From assembly GCA_963808815.1 (NCBI GenBank), contig CAWEGI010000015.1:124001-188000 (forward strand): 64,000 bases of DNA, in the 5' to 3' direction. Origin of the DNA: DATBLE01 sp963808815. GTDB lineage: Bacteria > Actinomycetota > Thermoleophilia > Gaiellales > Gaiellaceae. The notes below the pieces were generated by a model. It did no database searches. It was not told the DNA's origin and worked only from the letters and a program-made list of their open reading frames with translations. Of this stretch, positions 16,667 through 24,788 are shown one piece after another (position 1 is the first letter of the stretch; each line of letters begins with the position of its first letter). The translations under genes were made by a program, and so were the position numbers.

Positions 16667-17268
16667 CCACCGAAGCTGCGACGGGCGGGCGATGGCGGAG
16701 ACGTCGGGTCGCCGATGTCTGTGGAGCAGGGGCGGCGGTAGCCCCGCCCCCCACCAACCTCAGCAGCACGGAGGAGGGAAGGACCGCCTCTCCGACGACT
16801 GAAAAAACACGGACCCGGGGGGCCGGCGGGAGGGGCGGGTGTCCCTGGCGCGTCTGGTTCGCTCTCTCTCTCCCCCCAAACCGGGCGCGGCGGTTAACCG
16901 CCCAGGTAAACCATCCAGGAACACCCGCTATCCCGTTGTCCCTTTTACCCTTATCCGGGCGGCGGCAAGACGGATTCCTCCAACCGTGGCTGATCTCGCC
17001 GTCCGGCCCCAACCGGGAGAGCCGTGACCGCGCAGGGCACCGGTTGCGAAGCAGTGAACGAGCCGTGTCACGTCTGTGCAGCGGCCGCTACGGCTGCGCT
17101 CGCGCTTCGCCGTTCGTTGTCTTTGCCCGCTGCTCGAGGAGGACGCGTCCTTAGCGATCGAGGAAGCGACGGTGGCGGCGCCGTGTCCCTCGGCGTTGGG
17201 GCGGGCTGTCGCATGAGGAGGCGTTCGGGATGCTTGCGGCGCCGCTGCCAACGCCCACGCCCGATGGT
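16667..17268. other. 600-bp intergenic region with hairpins, including a purine-loop hairpin on the minus strand
   Basis: No convincing gene. Contents: an 8-bp hairpin near 16707-16726, a GGGGCGG/CCGCCCC stem near 16729-16752 that could end the upstream transcript, and a long hairpin at 16835-16928. The last has an 8-bp outer stem (GCGGGTGT with ACACCCGC), a mismatch and five more pairs, and an inner stem GGTTCG/CAAACC (16856-16882) capped by a 15-base all-pyrimidine loop, which is all-purine on the minus strand. This repeats the plan of the hairpins at 6246 and 6820. Confidence 0.5.
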
Positions 17269-18519
17269 TCACATCAGATTTGGTGTGTGCATGTCCGAGA
17301 GATGGCGCGCGGTTGGCGCGTCGAAGCCTGCGGCGCGCAGGCGCCGTATGCGGTTCCGCTCCATCGCCTGCAGCAGTTGGCGGAGCGCGTCGCCTGCTGC
17401 GGAGAGGTCGGCGGGCTGGAGCGAGCGGGCTGCCATCAGGATCAGTGACTCGGTTACCAGGGGACTTAGGCCAGAGAGGCTCGTGAGTTTTGCGGCTCGC
17501 GCTTCTGCGGCGGCAATGAGTGCATGCCGCTCTTCGGGATCCAGCGCGAGCCTTCGGCGCACGTGGGCGATTCCGAATTGGACGTGGCGACGCTCGTCTC
17601 GGTGCGCGAGTCGTGCGGCTGCTGCGGTTGCCGCGTCGGGGGCGTGACGCTCGACGAAGCGGAGAAGGTCTAGGAATGTCCCCTCGCCGAGCACGTTCAG
17701 GAGCAGGGCCGCGGCCGAGAAGTCACTCTCGTCGAGCAGCGAATGAAGGGACAGGTCTGTCGAGGCGAGGGCGTGGGCGCGCGCCCCGCCTGCGAGTGCG
17801 CGCTTCGTGAAGACCTCGACGTGGCGTGCCTCGTCGTGCATGTGGCTCGCGAGCCAGAGCAGAACCTCGGTGTAGCGGGGGTTGACCTGCGGCAGGAAGC
17901 GAGCGGGCACGTAGAGCGCCGCGTACTCGTTCTGGGCGATGTAGGTCATGACCTGGGCGACCGCCTGCTCGGTGTGCGACGGCAGGCCGGCTGCCGCCTC
18001 CCACGGGATGTCCAGGGTCGCGTCCCACTGGGCCCGGGCTGCTCGTTCGGTCAGTGATGCGAGCTGATCGGCCCAGAGCCGGTCGCGGTTGCTCAGCGGC
18101 CACTGATATGCGGGTCCGCCGGCCTCGGCGAGTGCGCCGAGCGGTACGAGCCCGGCTTGGGGGCTCGACTCTGCGGGGAGTGGCTCGACCCGTCGCAGCT
18201 CGGCGGTGTGCAGCGCCCCGTTGGGCGTGGAAAGCGGATCGCCGCGTGACGGGAGCGTCTCGGCGAGCAGGCGAGACGCGTCGCCGCGCCTGACTCGCAC
18301 GACGAAACTCCGGCTCGTGCCCGAGCCCTCGACGTTGTCGCCGACATGCTGGTGGCCCGAGATCCGGGCCCAGGCGGGGAGCTCGTATGCGACCGCGCGG
18401 GAAACGGTCACGATCTCGAGCTCCCCGCCGACGGGCACGCCTTCTAGCGCGGCCCGGACGAGCGTCTCCAGTCCGCCGCCGAGCTCGAGCGTGCCCACGT
18501 CGACCCGGCGGATGGTCAT
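17269..18519 (-). CDS. TusA/DUF2249-like domain fused to ferritin-like di-iron protein
   Basis: 416-residue protein with two parts. Residues 1-85 look like a TusA/SirA or DUF2249-type sulfur-carrier-like module (LETLVRAALEGVPVGGELEIVTVSR), although a catalytic Cys is not evident. Residues about 160-400 form a helical ferritin-like domain with paired metal motifs: E in NEYAALYVPARF (about 198) with DEARH (about 226), and E in GEGTF (about 276) with ERRHVQF (about 306). It is last in a three-gene operon and its ATG overlaps the stop of the PhnD-like gene (ATGA). A cofactor-dependent oxidation step on a sulfur- or CoA-linked substrate is possible. The start at 18519 is fixed by that overlap. Confidence 0.7.
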   Translation of the reverse strand: MTIRRVDVGTLELGGGLETLVRAALEGVPVGGELEIVTVSRAVAYELPAWARISGHQHVGDNVEGSGTSRSFVVRVRRGDASRLLAETLPSRGDPLSTPNGALHTAELRRVEPLPAESSPQAGLVPLGALAEAGGPAYQWPLSNRDRLWADQLASLTERAARAQWDATLDIPWEAAAGLPSHTEQAVAQVMTYIAQNEYAALYVPARFLPQVNPRYTEVLLWLASHMHDEARHVEVFTKRALAGGARAHALASTDLSLHSLLDESDFSAAALLLNVLGEGTFLDLLRFVERHAPDAATAAAARLAHRDERRHVQFGIAHVRRRLALDPEERHALIAAAEARAAKLTSLSGLSPLVTESLILMAARSLQPADLSAAGDALRQLLQAMERNRIRRLRAAGFDAPTARHLSDMHTPNLM

Positions 18520-19337
18520 CCCAGGTAGCCCTGCTCCCGCATCGCGTCGGTCAGATCGGCATAGCCTGACTTGTCGCCGGGCAACCACTGCTTGACGCCC
18601 TCGAGATCCATGACACTCCGTAGCGCCGGGTCGTCGTAGTTCATCGCGAGCAGGGCCTGGCTCCAGCGAGCTGCCCGATCCTCATCAAAGGAGGGCAGCG
18701 CGGTGAAGTTGCAGTGGTAGTAGGTCGGGCTCCGCCACGAGATCTCGAGCTCGGCTGCCGCCGCGAAGCCTTCAGACCGCATTGCTGCCCAGGTCGCGTC
18801 GCCGACCGCACCCGCGTCAGCCTCGCCGTCCGCGACTGCCCGGACGACCAGGAGCTCCGAGTCGCCGGTGTCGCCGTGCTTGCCCAGGTCGGTGTCGAAC
18901 CGAATCAGCGTGGCCTCCTCCCCGGCTTCGAAGCCTTCCCGGCCGAGGTAGTAGAGGGGCAGGATCGCCGCGTGACCCGAGTCCCGGCTACCCAGTGCTA
19001 GTCGTTTTCCGGAAAGCTCGGTGGGTGAGTCGAACGCCTCGCCGCGCCGGGTGACGATCACGGTGCGGAAGTCCGCGTCCACGTCGCGCATCCCCAGAAC
19101 CTGCGCGACCCCGCCGATCCGCTCCTCCGCCGCCACGTAGGCGGTATTCGTGTTCCAGCCGACGTCCACCTCGCCGTCGAGGAGGGCCTCGACCAGGCGC
19201 TCGTAGTTCGAGTAGAGCACGTAATCGGTGGGGGTTCCTTGGGCTGCAAAGTAGGGGCGGAAGCCTTCCCAGATTGACACGATTCGAGGGTGATAGGCGA
19301 CTGCACCGACCAGAACGACGTCATCACGGCTGCTCAT
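18516..19337 (-). CDS. PhnD-like solute-binding-fold protein without signal peptide
   Basis: 273-residue protein of the PhnD/SsuA/transferrin-like type II periplasmic-binding fold (GAVAYHPRIVSIWEGFRPYF at the start, then DYVLYSNYERLVEALLDGEVDVGWNTN, LGSRDSGHAAILPLYYL and GDATW). There is no signal peptide, lipobox or linked permease, so it probably acts inside the cell as a binding or sensing protein or has become enzymatic. It overlaps both neighbours by four bases: the acyl-CoA dehydrogenase gene before it and the ferritin-like gene after it. This tight coupling means the three products probably act together. Confidence 0.78.
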   Translation of the reverse strand: MSSRDDVVLVGAVAYHPRIVSIWEGFRPYFAAQGTPTDYVLYSNYERLVEALLDGEVDVGWNTNTAYVAAEERIGGVAQVLGMRDVDADFRTVIVTRRGEAFDSPTELSGKRLALGSRDSGHAAILPLYYLGREGFEAGEEATLIRFDTDLGKHGDTGDSELLVVRAVADGEADAGAVGDATWAAMRSEGFAAAAELEISWRSPTYYHCNFTALPSFDEDRAARWSQALLAMNYDDPALRSVMDLEGVKQWLPGDKSGYADLTDAMREQGYLG

Positions 19338-20476
19338 GGCACCGGGAGGCCTGCGAGGGCCTTGCCGATCCAGTTGCGCAGGACGGCGTTCGTGGGGGCC
19401 ATGACCGCACCGGCGCGCGCGTCGCGCAAGTGCCGCTCGATCGGCAGGGCCGACGTGTATCCCTGCCCGCCCGTCGCCTCGAGTGCGGTCTCCGTCACCG
19501 TCGCGGCTGCCTCGGTCGCGGCGACCTTTGCCTCCATGATCGCGATGAGCGCCGACTCGTCGCCCACCTCGCCGAGTCGCGCCGCCTCCCGCACGAGCAG
19601 GCGGACCTGCCTCGTCGCCAGATCCATGTCGGCGATCAAGTGCTGCACGTACGGGATCTCAGCGAGCGAGGAGCCATCCGGGTAGCGCCGGTCACGGGCA
19701 TGTGCAGTTGCCGCGCCGGCAGCGGCAGCCGCGATCCCGACGTTGACGGCCGCGAGGCCGACGAGGAAGAACGGCGCCACCGCGTTGAAGACGAGGTCGA
19801 TCGCCTCCCCGGGTGCGCCGATCAGATCGTCGGGGTCGAGCTCGACGTCGTCCAGGTCGAGCGCGACGCTTGAATTCCCGGTCATGCCGAGCCCGCTCCA
19901 TGAGCCGTCCGCGTGCACGCCCTCGCGGTCGCCCGGGAGAAGATAGGCGTCGGCAGCACCTTCGGCCTCTCCCTGGACGAGCACCAGATAGGCGTCTGCG
20001 TGTCCGCCGGAGGTGACGAAGCTCTTGCGTCCCGAGAGCTTCACGCTGCCGCTCGAGCGTGTCGCCTTCAGCTCAGGCGAGTAGAAGTGAGCGCCTGTGC
20101 CGCGCTCGCTGAACGCGAGGGTCCCGAGAGCCGCCCCGGACGCCATCTGCTTCAGCATGTCGGCCGCGCGAGGACCGCCGCCGGCCGCGACGGTGGCGGC
20201 TGTGACGGAGTGCATCAGGAACACCATCCCACTCGACGCGCACGCCGAGCCCACGGTCTCGCAAGCTTCGGCGAGTGCGGTCAGCGCACCACCGGCGCCG
20301 CCGTACTCGGTGGGGACAACGAGCCCGAGCGCTCCGATCTCCCCGAGGGCGCGCAGGTTCTCATCCGGGAAGGCGCGTTCGCGATCGATGCGCGCCGCCT
20401 CGCCCGCGATGCGCTTCTCGGCGGTATTACGTACCGCGCCGAGCAGGGTCTGAACGTCGTTGGTCACGGCAACCAT
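19334..20476 (-). CDS. Acyl-CoA dehydrogenase-family flavoprotein
   Basis: About 380 residues with the three-part acyl-CoA dehydrogenase fold: N-terminal helices (LRALGEIGALGLVVPTEYGG), middle beta domain (LAFSERGTGAHFY, KSFVTSGGHADAYLV) and C-terminal helices with the FAD-binding TGGQGYTSALPIERHLRDARAG segment. The usual catalytic Glu position is not clearly occupied, so it may be a monooxygenase-like member (DszC/SfnB type) rather than a beta-oxidation enzyme. ATG at 20476 has AAAGG touching it; GTG at 20467 sits 9 bases after AAAGG and may be the real start. First gene of the three-gene operon, preceded by a tiny leader frame. Confidence 0.82.
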   Translation of the reverse strand: MVAVTNDVQTLLGAVRNTAEKRIAGEAARIDRERAFPDENLRALGEIGALGLVVPTEYGGAGGALTALAEACETVGSACASSGMVFLMHSVTAATVAAGGGPRAADMLKQMASGAALGTLAFSERGTGAHFYSPELKATRSSGSVKLSGRKSFVTSGGHADAYLVLVQGEAEGAADAYLLPGDREGVHADGSWSGLGMTGNSSVALDLDDVELDPDDLIGAPGEAIDLVFNAVAPFFLVGLAAVNVGIAAAAAGAATAHARDRRYPDGSSLAEIPYVQHLIADMDLATRQVRLLVREAARLGEVGDESALIAIMEAKVAATEAAATVTETALEATGGQGYTSALPIERHLRDARAGAVMAPTNAVLRNWIGKALAGLPVP

Positions 20477-20500
20477 CCTTTCGGTCGGTGAAATGAACGC

Positions 20501-20519
20501 CCCGCTCGCACCGAGCGGG
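20501..20519 (-). promoter_or_regulatory. Leader hairpin before acyl-CoA dehydrogenase operon
   Basis: 8-bp perfect hairpin (CCCGCTCG, 20501-20508; CGAGCGGG, 20512-20519, 3-base loop) between the MRRR leader frame and the first gene. Leader frame followed by hairpin is the arrangement used for ribosome-dependent attenuation; the role here is inferred. Confidence 0.4.
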
Positions 20520-20534
20520 CCCAAGAACCACAGC

Positions 20535-20558
20535 TCAGCGCCGGCGCATCGCGTTCAC
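20535..20558 (-). CDS. Putative leader peptide (M-R-R-R-stop)
   Basis: A strong ribosome site (GGGGAGG) precedes GTG at 20558 and, in the same frame, ATG at 20549; the frame reads M-R-R-R and stops at 20535. With the GTG the peptide is seven residues. It lies about 60 bases upstream of the acyl-CoA dehydrogenase start, followed by a hairpin. Short Arg-containing leader peptides are known upstream of actinobacterial sulfur-uptake genes, but those usually include Cys, which is absent here. Too short to prove without expression data. Confidence 0.35.
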   Translation of the reverse strand: MNAMRRR

Positions 20559-20947
20559 CTCCCCGCAAATTCGGCCGTGATCATCGAGCCGCGATCATAA
20601 TCGCGCCCTGCGGCGCACCCGACAACGGGCGCACAAGAAAGCAGGTGTGCACGCTGCGAGCATTCGGGGCACGCCCGACATGAATGATCCGCGTAACCAA
20701 GCCGTTCCCGGATGGCTACGCGGGATCCCCCCTTCGCCGCGTAGCGTGGATTCGACGAGCGCCGACGAGACTCGGGCGCGAGGAGGGTTGCTACGTGTTA
20801 CCCCTCCGAGTCGAACCGTCTATCTGCGCGAACATGGTGAACGCGGTCTGACTTGCCTTCGAACCATCCGATTCGCTCAGCCGCTCTGTTGTCGAAATCG
20901 GGAACAATCGGCTTCAGGTCCAGCACCGGCGTGCCATCGAGAGCTGG
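20559..20947. other. Intergenic region, about 390 bp, nothing coding recognised
   Basis: The stretch next to the acyl-CoA dehydrogenase operon is locally AT-richer (CGATCATAATCGCG near 20596) and probably holds its promoter. The rest shows no credible gene, tRNA or repeat. Confidence 0.4.
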
Positions 20948-21222
20948 CTATAGACGTGCGCGCGGGACGAGTCGCGTCGGGCAACTTCGTCCTTGAAGTT
21001 CGCGTGACTCGAGGTCGCGAACCATCTCTGCCATGCTCTCGGCGAGGTCGTCCTGGCCGATCCAGACGCCGCGCGGCCACCGAGCTGCCACAGCGCACAG
21101 ACTCGCTTCCGCACCACGAGGACGGCGACTGGACGGATCAGGCTCAGAAGGACGAGCCCCGAGTTACGGGGCTCCGCAGGAGCCGAGGTCGCAGCAGTCA
21201 CGATCTCAGTCGCTGTGCTCAT
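20948..21222 (-). pseudogene. Small gene downstream of cydB, apparently frameshifted
   Basis: An ATG at 21222 lies 8 bases after GGAGG and only 21 bases beyond the cydB stop. The frame reads MSTATEIVTAATSAPAEPRN with a hydrophobic stretch (SGLVLLSLIRPVAVLVV), then degrades; shifting frame gives WIGQDDLAESMAEMVRDLE, ending at a stop at 20948. A one- or two-base change near 21090 would join them into about 91 residues. No family recognised. Membership of the cyd operon suggests a small oxidase-associated protein. Confidence 0.35.
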
Positions 21223-21243
21223 CGGCTCGCGCCTCCGGCGGGG

Positions 21244-22314
21244 TCAGTGGCCCGAGCTCGCCGCGCTCGTCGCCCCGCCGTCGTCTCCCGACGGTCGAAG
21301 CGTCGGCCGCGATGCCTCCTCGACGAGGTTGCGCTGGACGAGTGTGAACAAGAGTCCGATCGCCGGCAGGACGAGGACGACTGCGACGCCGAAGACGACG
21401 AGGACGCCGGTGAGGGTCGCGCTCGGTGCCGCCGCGTCGGAGATGGTCAGCTTCTCGGGCAGGAGATAGGGCCACTGGGCGACGCCCCAGCCCCAGATCA
21501 CGGCCGCGACTGCACCGACCGCCAGAGGACGGGCTCCGCGTCGGACACCGAGATGGAGGAGCACCAGCACTCCGATTCCGCAGAGGAGCGAGAGGATCAC
21601 GAGCGGCAGCCCGTCGCCGATGAGGCCGTCGAAGACGTACCGGGCATCACGGTGCAGAAAGACGAGGCCTGCCGCTGCGAGCGCCCCGGTCACGACGGCG
21701 GCGACGAGGGCGCGGTTGGAGAAGTACCGCTCGAGATCGGGAGCGGCCGCACGCCTCGCGTCGCTGACCAGGAACACCGCTGCGAGGTAGGCGCTCGTCG
21801 CAACGAACAGCGTCCCGATCACGAGCGAGAGCGGATTGAGCCAGCTGGTCCACATGTCGCCCGTCGCGTTGCCGACCGGCACGCGGCCGCATGCGATCGC
21901 ACCCACCACCGTTCCCAGGAAGAACGGCGTGAGCACCGACGCCAGCCCAAAGAGGGTCTCCGCCAGGGCACGGCCCCGAGCACGCCGCGCGGTGTGGTGG
22001 AACGCGAATCCGGCTCCGCGCAGCACGACGCCGAGCGCGGCGAGGCTCAGCGGGATGAACAGCGTCGAGAAGATCGCCTCGAAAGCCGACGAGAAGCCCG
22101 TCCAGAGCACCACCAGCACGAAGATCAGCCACACGTGGTTGGCCTCCCAGACCGGCCCGATCGCCCAGTCGACCAGCTCGCGCGGACGCCGACCGCGGTC
22201 GCCTCCGCCCGCGAGCAAGCTCCACAGGCCGGCTCCGAAATCCGCGCCGCCGAAAACGGCATACATCGTGATTCCGATCAGGAGGATGACTGCGACCGCG
22301 TCGGCCTGGCTCAC
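21244..22314 (-). CDS. cydB: Cytochrome bd-type quinol oxidase subunit II
   Basis: 356-residue membrane subunit with about nine helices. Typical features: the early GGADFGAGLW, then WEANHVWLIFVLVVLWTGF with the conserved Trp-Glu-Ala-Asn-His-Val-Trp run, and GVLVVFGVAVVLVLPAIGLLF at the end. It pairs with CydA to form the terminal oxidase that reduces oxygen with quinol. The GTG start at 22314 overlaps the cydA stop (GTGA), so the genes are translationally coupled. Much longer open frames extend upstream over cydA but are shadows. The C-terminal tail of about 20 residues is Ser/Gly/Asp-rich. Confidence 0.88.
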   Translation of the reverse strand: MSQADAVAVILLIGITMYAVFGGADFGAGLWSLLAGGGDRGRRPRELVDWAIGPVWEANHVWLIFVLVVLWTGFSSAFEAIFSTLFIPLSLAALGVVLRGAGFAFHHTARRARGRALAETLFGLASVLTPFFLGTVVGAIACGRVPVGNATGDMWTSWLNPLSLVIGTLFVATSAYLAAVFLVSDARRAAAPDLERYFSNRALVAAVVTGALAAAGLVFLHRDARYVFDGLIGDGLPLVILSLLCGIGVLVLLHLGVRRGARPLAVGAVAAVIWGWGVAQWPYLLPEKLTISDAAAPSATLTGVLVVFGVAVVLVLPAIGLLFTLVQRNLVEEASRPTLRPSGDDGGATSAASSGH

Positions 22315-23688
22315 CCGGATGCTCCTGCCGCGAGGTCGGCCGGGGGACCGGCGTCCGGGCCGTATGGGACTTCGACGTCCTGCTCGTCGGCGTCGCGCCA
22401 GCGTCGCGACATCGCCCGCAAGGTGATGATCAGCGCTGCACCAAGCGCGACGTAGAGGCCGACGATTAGGCCGAACGTGACCCAGACGCCGCTTGCGTGA
22501 GTGACCGCGTCCTCGGTGCGCATCACGTTGTAGACGATCCAGGGCTGGCGTCCGACCTCGGTCACGATCCATCCGCACTCCAGCGCGACGACCGCGGCCA
22601 CCCCGGAGACCGCCGTCGCACGGAGGAACCAGCGCGAATGCGGGAAGTCCCTCTTCCGCCACCACCCGATGCCGAGCCAGAGCGCGAGACCGATCAGCAC
22701 GGTGCAGATGCCGACCATCGTGTCGAACGCCCAGTGCAGCATCGTGTTGGCGGGCGGACGATCGTCGGGCGGCACCGTGTCGAGCCCGATCACCTGCGTG
22801 CTGGTGCTCCAGCCGACCAGGAACGAGTCGAACCCCGGAATCCCGATGCCGCCCTTCACTCCGTCGGCGGTGCACCTTCCGTAGATGTACTCCGTCACGT
22901 CGGTGGACGTCGTCTGCACGCATTCCATCGCCGCGAACTTGATCGGCTGGTCCTTCGCGATCGCGCGCGCGGCGGTGTCACCGACCGCGAACTGGATCGG
23001 CGTGGCGATGCAGGCGACCGTCAGCGGGATCAGCAGCCCCAGGCGATGGATGCGGTCGCGCCGGCCGCGCAGCATCCCGACCGCGTAGATGGAGGCCACC
23101 AGGAACCCGGTGACCAGATACGCCGCCAGGATCATGTGCGGAACCTCGTACGGCACCGCCGGGTTGAAGATCACCTTCGACACGGTCGACCGACGTGACG
23201 TCGCCCGTCGTCGGCGAGAACCCCTGAGGCTGGTTCATCCACGAGTTCACGGCAACGACCGAGAACGCGCCACCGAGGCCCGCGATCACGACCGGCACAC
23301 CCGTCCAGAAGTGGGCCCACGGCGAGAGGTGCTTCCAACCGAAGATATAGATCGCGATGAAGATCGCCTCGAGGAAGAAGAAGATCCCCTCGATCGCGAA
23401 CAGCACACCGAACACCTCTCCGAAACGTCCGGTAAACGCCGGCCAGAGCAACCCGAACTCGAACGAGAGAACGGTCCCGGTCACCGCGCCGACCGCGAAC
23501 GTCACCGCCACCGCCTTCGACCACCGCTGCGCGAGCCTCAACGCGTCGAGATCGTTGCGGCGCAGGCCACGGTAGTTCGCGATCAGCATCATCGCCGGCA
23601 ACGCCACCCCCAGCGACGCCAGGACGATGTGGAAGCCGAGCGTGAACGCCATCTGGCTTCTCGCCGCTGTGAGTGTCGACGCGAGCAT
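22311..23688 (-). pseudogene. cydA: Cytochrome bd-type quinol oxidase subunit I, one frameshift
   Basis: Two abutting frames together make one CydA of about 459 residues. The N-terminal part (from 23688) has the heme-ligand His in FTLGFHIVLASLG and runs to NSWMNQPQGFSPTTGDVTSVD; the C-terminal part resumes at about 23183 with SKVIFNPAVPYEVPHMILAAYLV, including the second heme His (PHMILAAY). Deleting one C at about 23187 joins them seamlessly. The quinol loop is short (GFDSFLVGWSTSTQVIGLDT), as in the cyanide-insensitive CioA subgroup. All other residues look functional, so a sequence error is more likely than a dead gene. Coupled to cydB by GTGA. Confidence 0.82.
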
Positions 23689-23754
23689 CACCACCGCCGA
23701 TGCGTTCTCTTCCTGTTGACTCGATGGTCGACGCGAGTAGCCACGTCGCGGCCC

Positions 23755-23889
23755 TCAGTCGTCCTCCACGGTGATGCGACCGACCCGCTGGTCCAGCTCC
23801 TCGCCGTCCTCGCGCCGAATCCGGTAGTCCACCGCCCAGCCATCCTGTGAAGGCGTCGTGAGGTCGTGTGTCTCGACCACTTCGGCCAT
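23755..23889 (-). CDS. Small hypothetical protein upstream of cydA (44 aa)
   Basis: ATG at 23889 to TGA at 23755 encodes 44 residues, starting MAEVVETHDLTTPSQDGWAV and ending RVGRITVEDD. It is acidic, soluble and shows third-position GC bias like real genes. GGTGGCGC precedes the start. It lies 66 bases upstream of cydA in the same direction. No family is recognised. It is too short for usual gene-finding cut-offs. Confidence 0.5.
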   Translation of the reverse strand: MAEVVETHDLTTPSQDGWAVDYRIRREDGEELDQRVGRITVEDD

Positions 23890-23992
23890 GGCGCCACCGT
23901 ACCCAAACGCGACCGGCCCGATCGCATCTCGGACATGGGCGCTGGGGGACGAGTTGATGTGAAGACGTTCACGGCCCGTGCGATGAGGCCGC

Positions 23993-24454
23993 TTACTCGA
24001 TTGTGTCGAGACGTTTGTCTAGGTCGCTGATCGCAGTCCGCAGCTCGGCCAGCCCGTCAACGATCGTTCGCAGATCGTGCTCCTCCCTCAGCCGTTCATC
24101 CGCCGCTGCCCTGGCCTGCCCGCGCTGGATAACGGCGCTCGTCACCCCGGCCGTAAGAAACGCGATGAAGGAAATGCCAAGCACCATCTCTACGCCGCCG
24201 ATGAACCGCCCCACGTCGGTAGTGGGCGTTACGTCGCCGTACCCCACGGTCGTGACCGTCTGGAGCGCCCACCAGACCGCAAGACCCAGGCTTGGGAAGT
24301 CGTGCTCATCGGCGATCCGGATGACGATGGCGCCGACGAACGCGAGCGCGACGAAGGTTAGTGCTAACCCGATGGTGACGGATCGTGCGTTGGCGATCCG
24401 TCGAACCCGGCGCTCAACCAGAGAAGGTCGCCCTGTCTCAGGTCTGTTCGTCAT
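23993..24454 (-). CDS. Two-helix potassium channel protein
   Basis: 153-residue ion channel subunit: helix 1 (about 26-47), pore helix and selectivity filter TVGYGD at residues 69-74, helix 2 (about 86-110), then a soluble coiled-coil tail (LREEHDLRTIVDGLAELRTAISDLDKR). The filter is the canonical K+ signature. Proteins of this size (KcsA-like, Ion_trans_2) form tetramers; the coiled coil probably holds them together. No ligand-binding RCK domain is attached. It stands alone, downstream of the cyd genes. Confidence 0.9.
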   Translation of the reverse strand: MTNRPETGRPSLVERRVRRIANARSVTIGLALTFVALAFVGAIVIRIADEHDFPSLGLAVWWALQTVTTVGYGDVTPTTDVGRFIGGVEMVLGISFIAFLTAGVTSAVIQRGQARAAADERLREEHDLRTIVDGLAELRTAISDLDKRLDTIE

Positions 24455-24598
24455 TGATCAGGAGTTCAACAGGGGGCTCAACTCCCCTGGCTGTTGCTGT
24501 TCTTACGAGGGTCTGAAAGCAGGCGCCCTACGTGCGATGCTGTGAGGAGGTTCCGACGGTCGAGTAGTTGCACCTGGCGGGCATAAGAAGGGCGAGCG

Positions 24599-24764
24599 AT
24601 GAAGAGTGTGGAGGCACAGATCCCAGAAATCGGATTCTGCGACGCCTTCGACCGGGCTATGTCGTCGTTCTCGGAGACATACGCCGACCAGAACGCACGG
24701 GACTACCAGGCGCTTGCGGGAGGCGCTGGCCTCCGGCCGGGTCGCGGCCAAGCTAGGCGTGTAA
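24599..24764 (+). pseudogene. C-terminal remnant resembling DUF2252
   Basis: The frame starting MKSVEAQIPEIGFCDAFDRA continues to AMSSFSETYADQNARDYQAL, which resembles the end of DUF2252 (kinase-fold-like) proteins, where YADQNERDYAAL is common. After that the frame shifts; the +1 frame gives REALASGRVAAKLGV and a stop at 24762-24764, again like the family end. Only about 55 of the usual 400 or more residues are present, so this is a decayed fragment. Confidence 0.4.
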
Positions 24765-24788
24765 TCCCAAAGCCGAGTTGATCGAGTC

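Noticed and set aside
16928..17272. 114-codon minus-strand frame between the repeat protein and ferritin-like genes
   Set aside because: Low-complexity Ser/Arg composition, no ribosome site, overlaps the hairpin at 16835-16928.
20647..22455. 602-codon plus-strand frame across cydB
   Set aside because: Low-complexity Arg/Glu/Asp-rich shadow of cydB.
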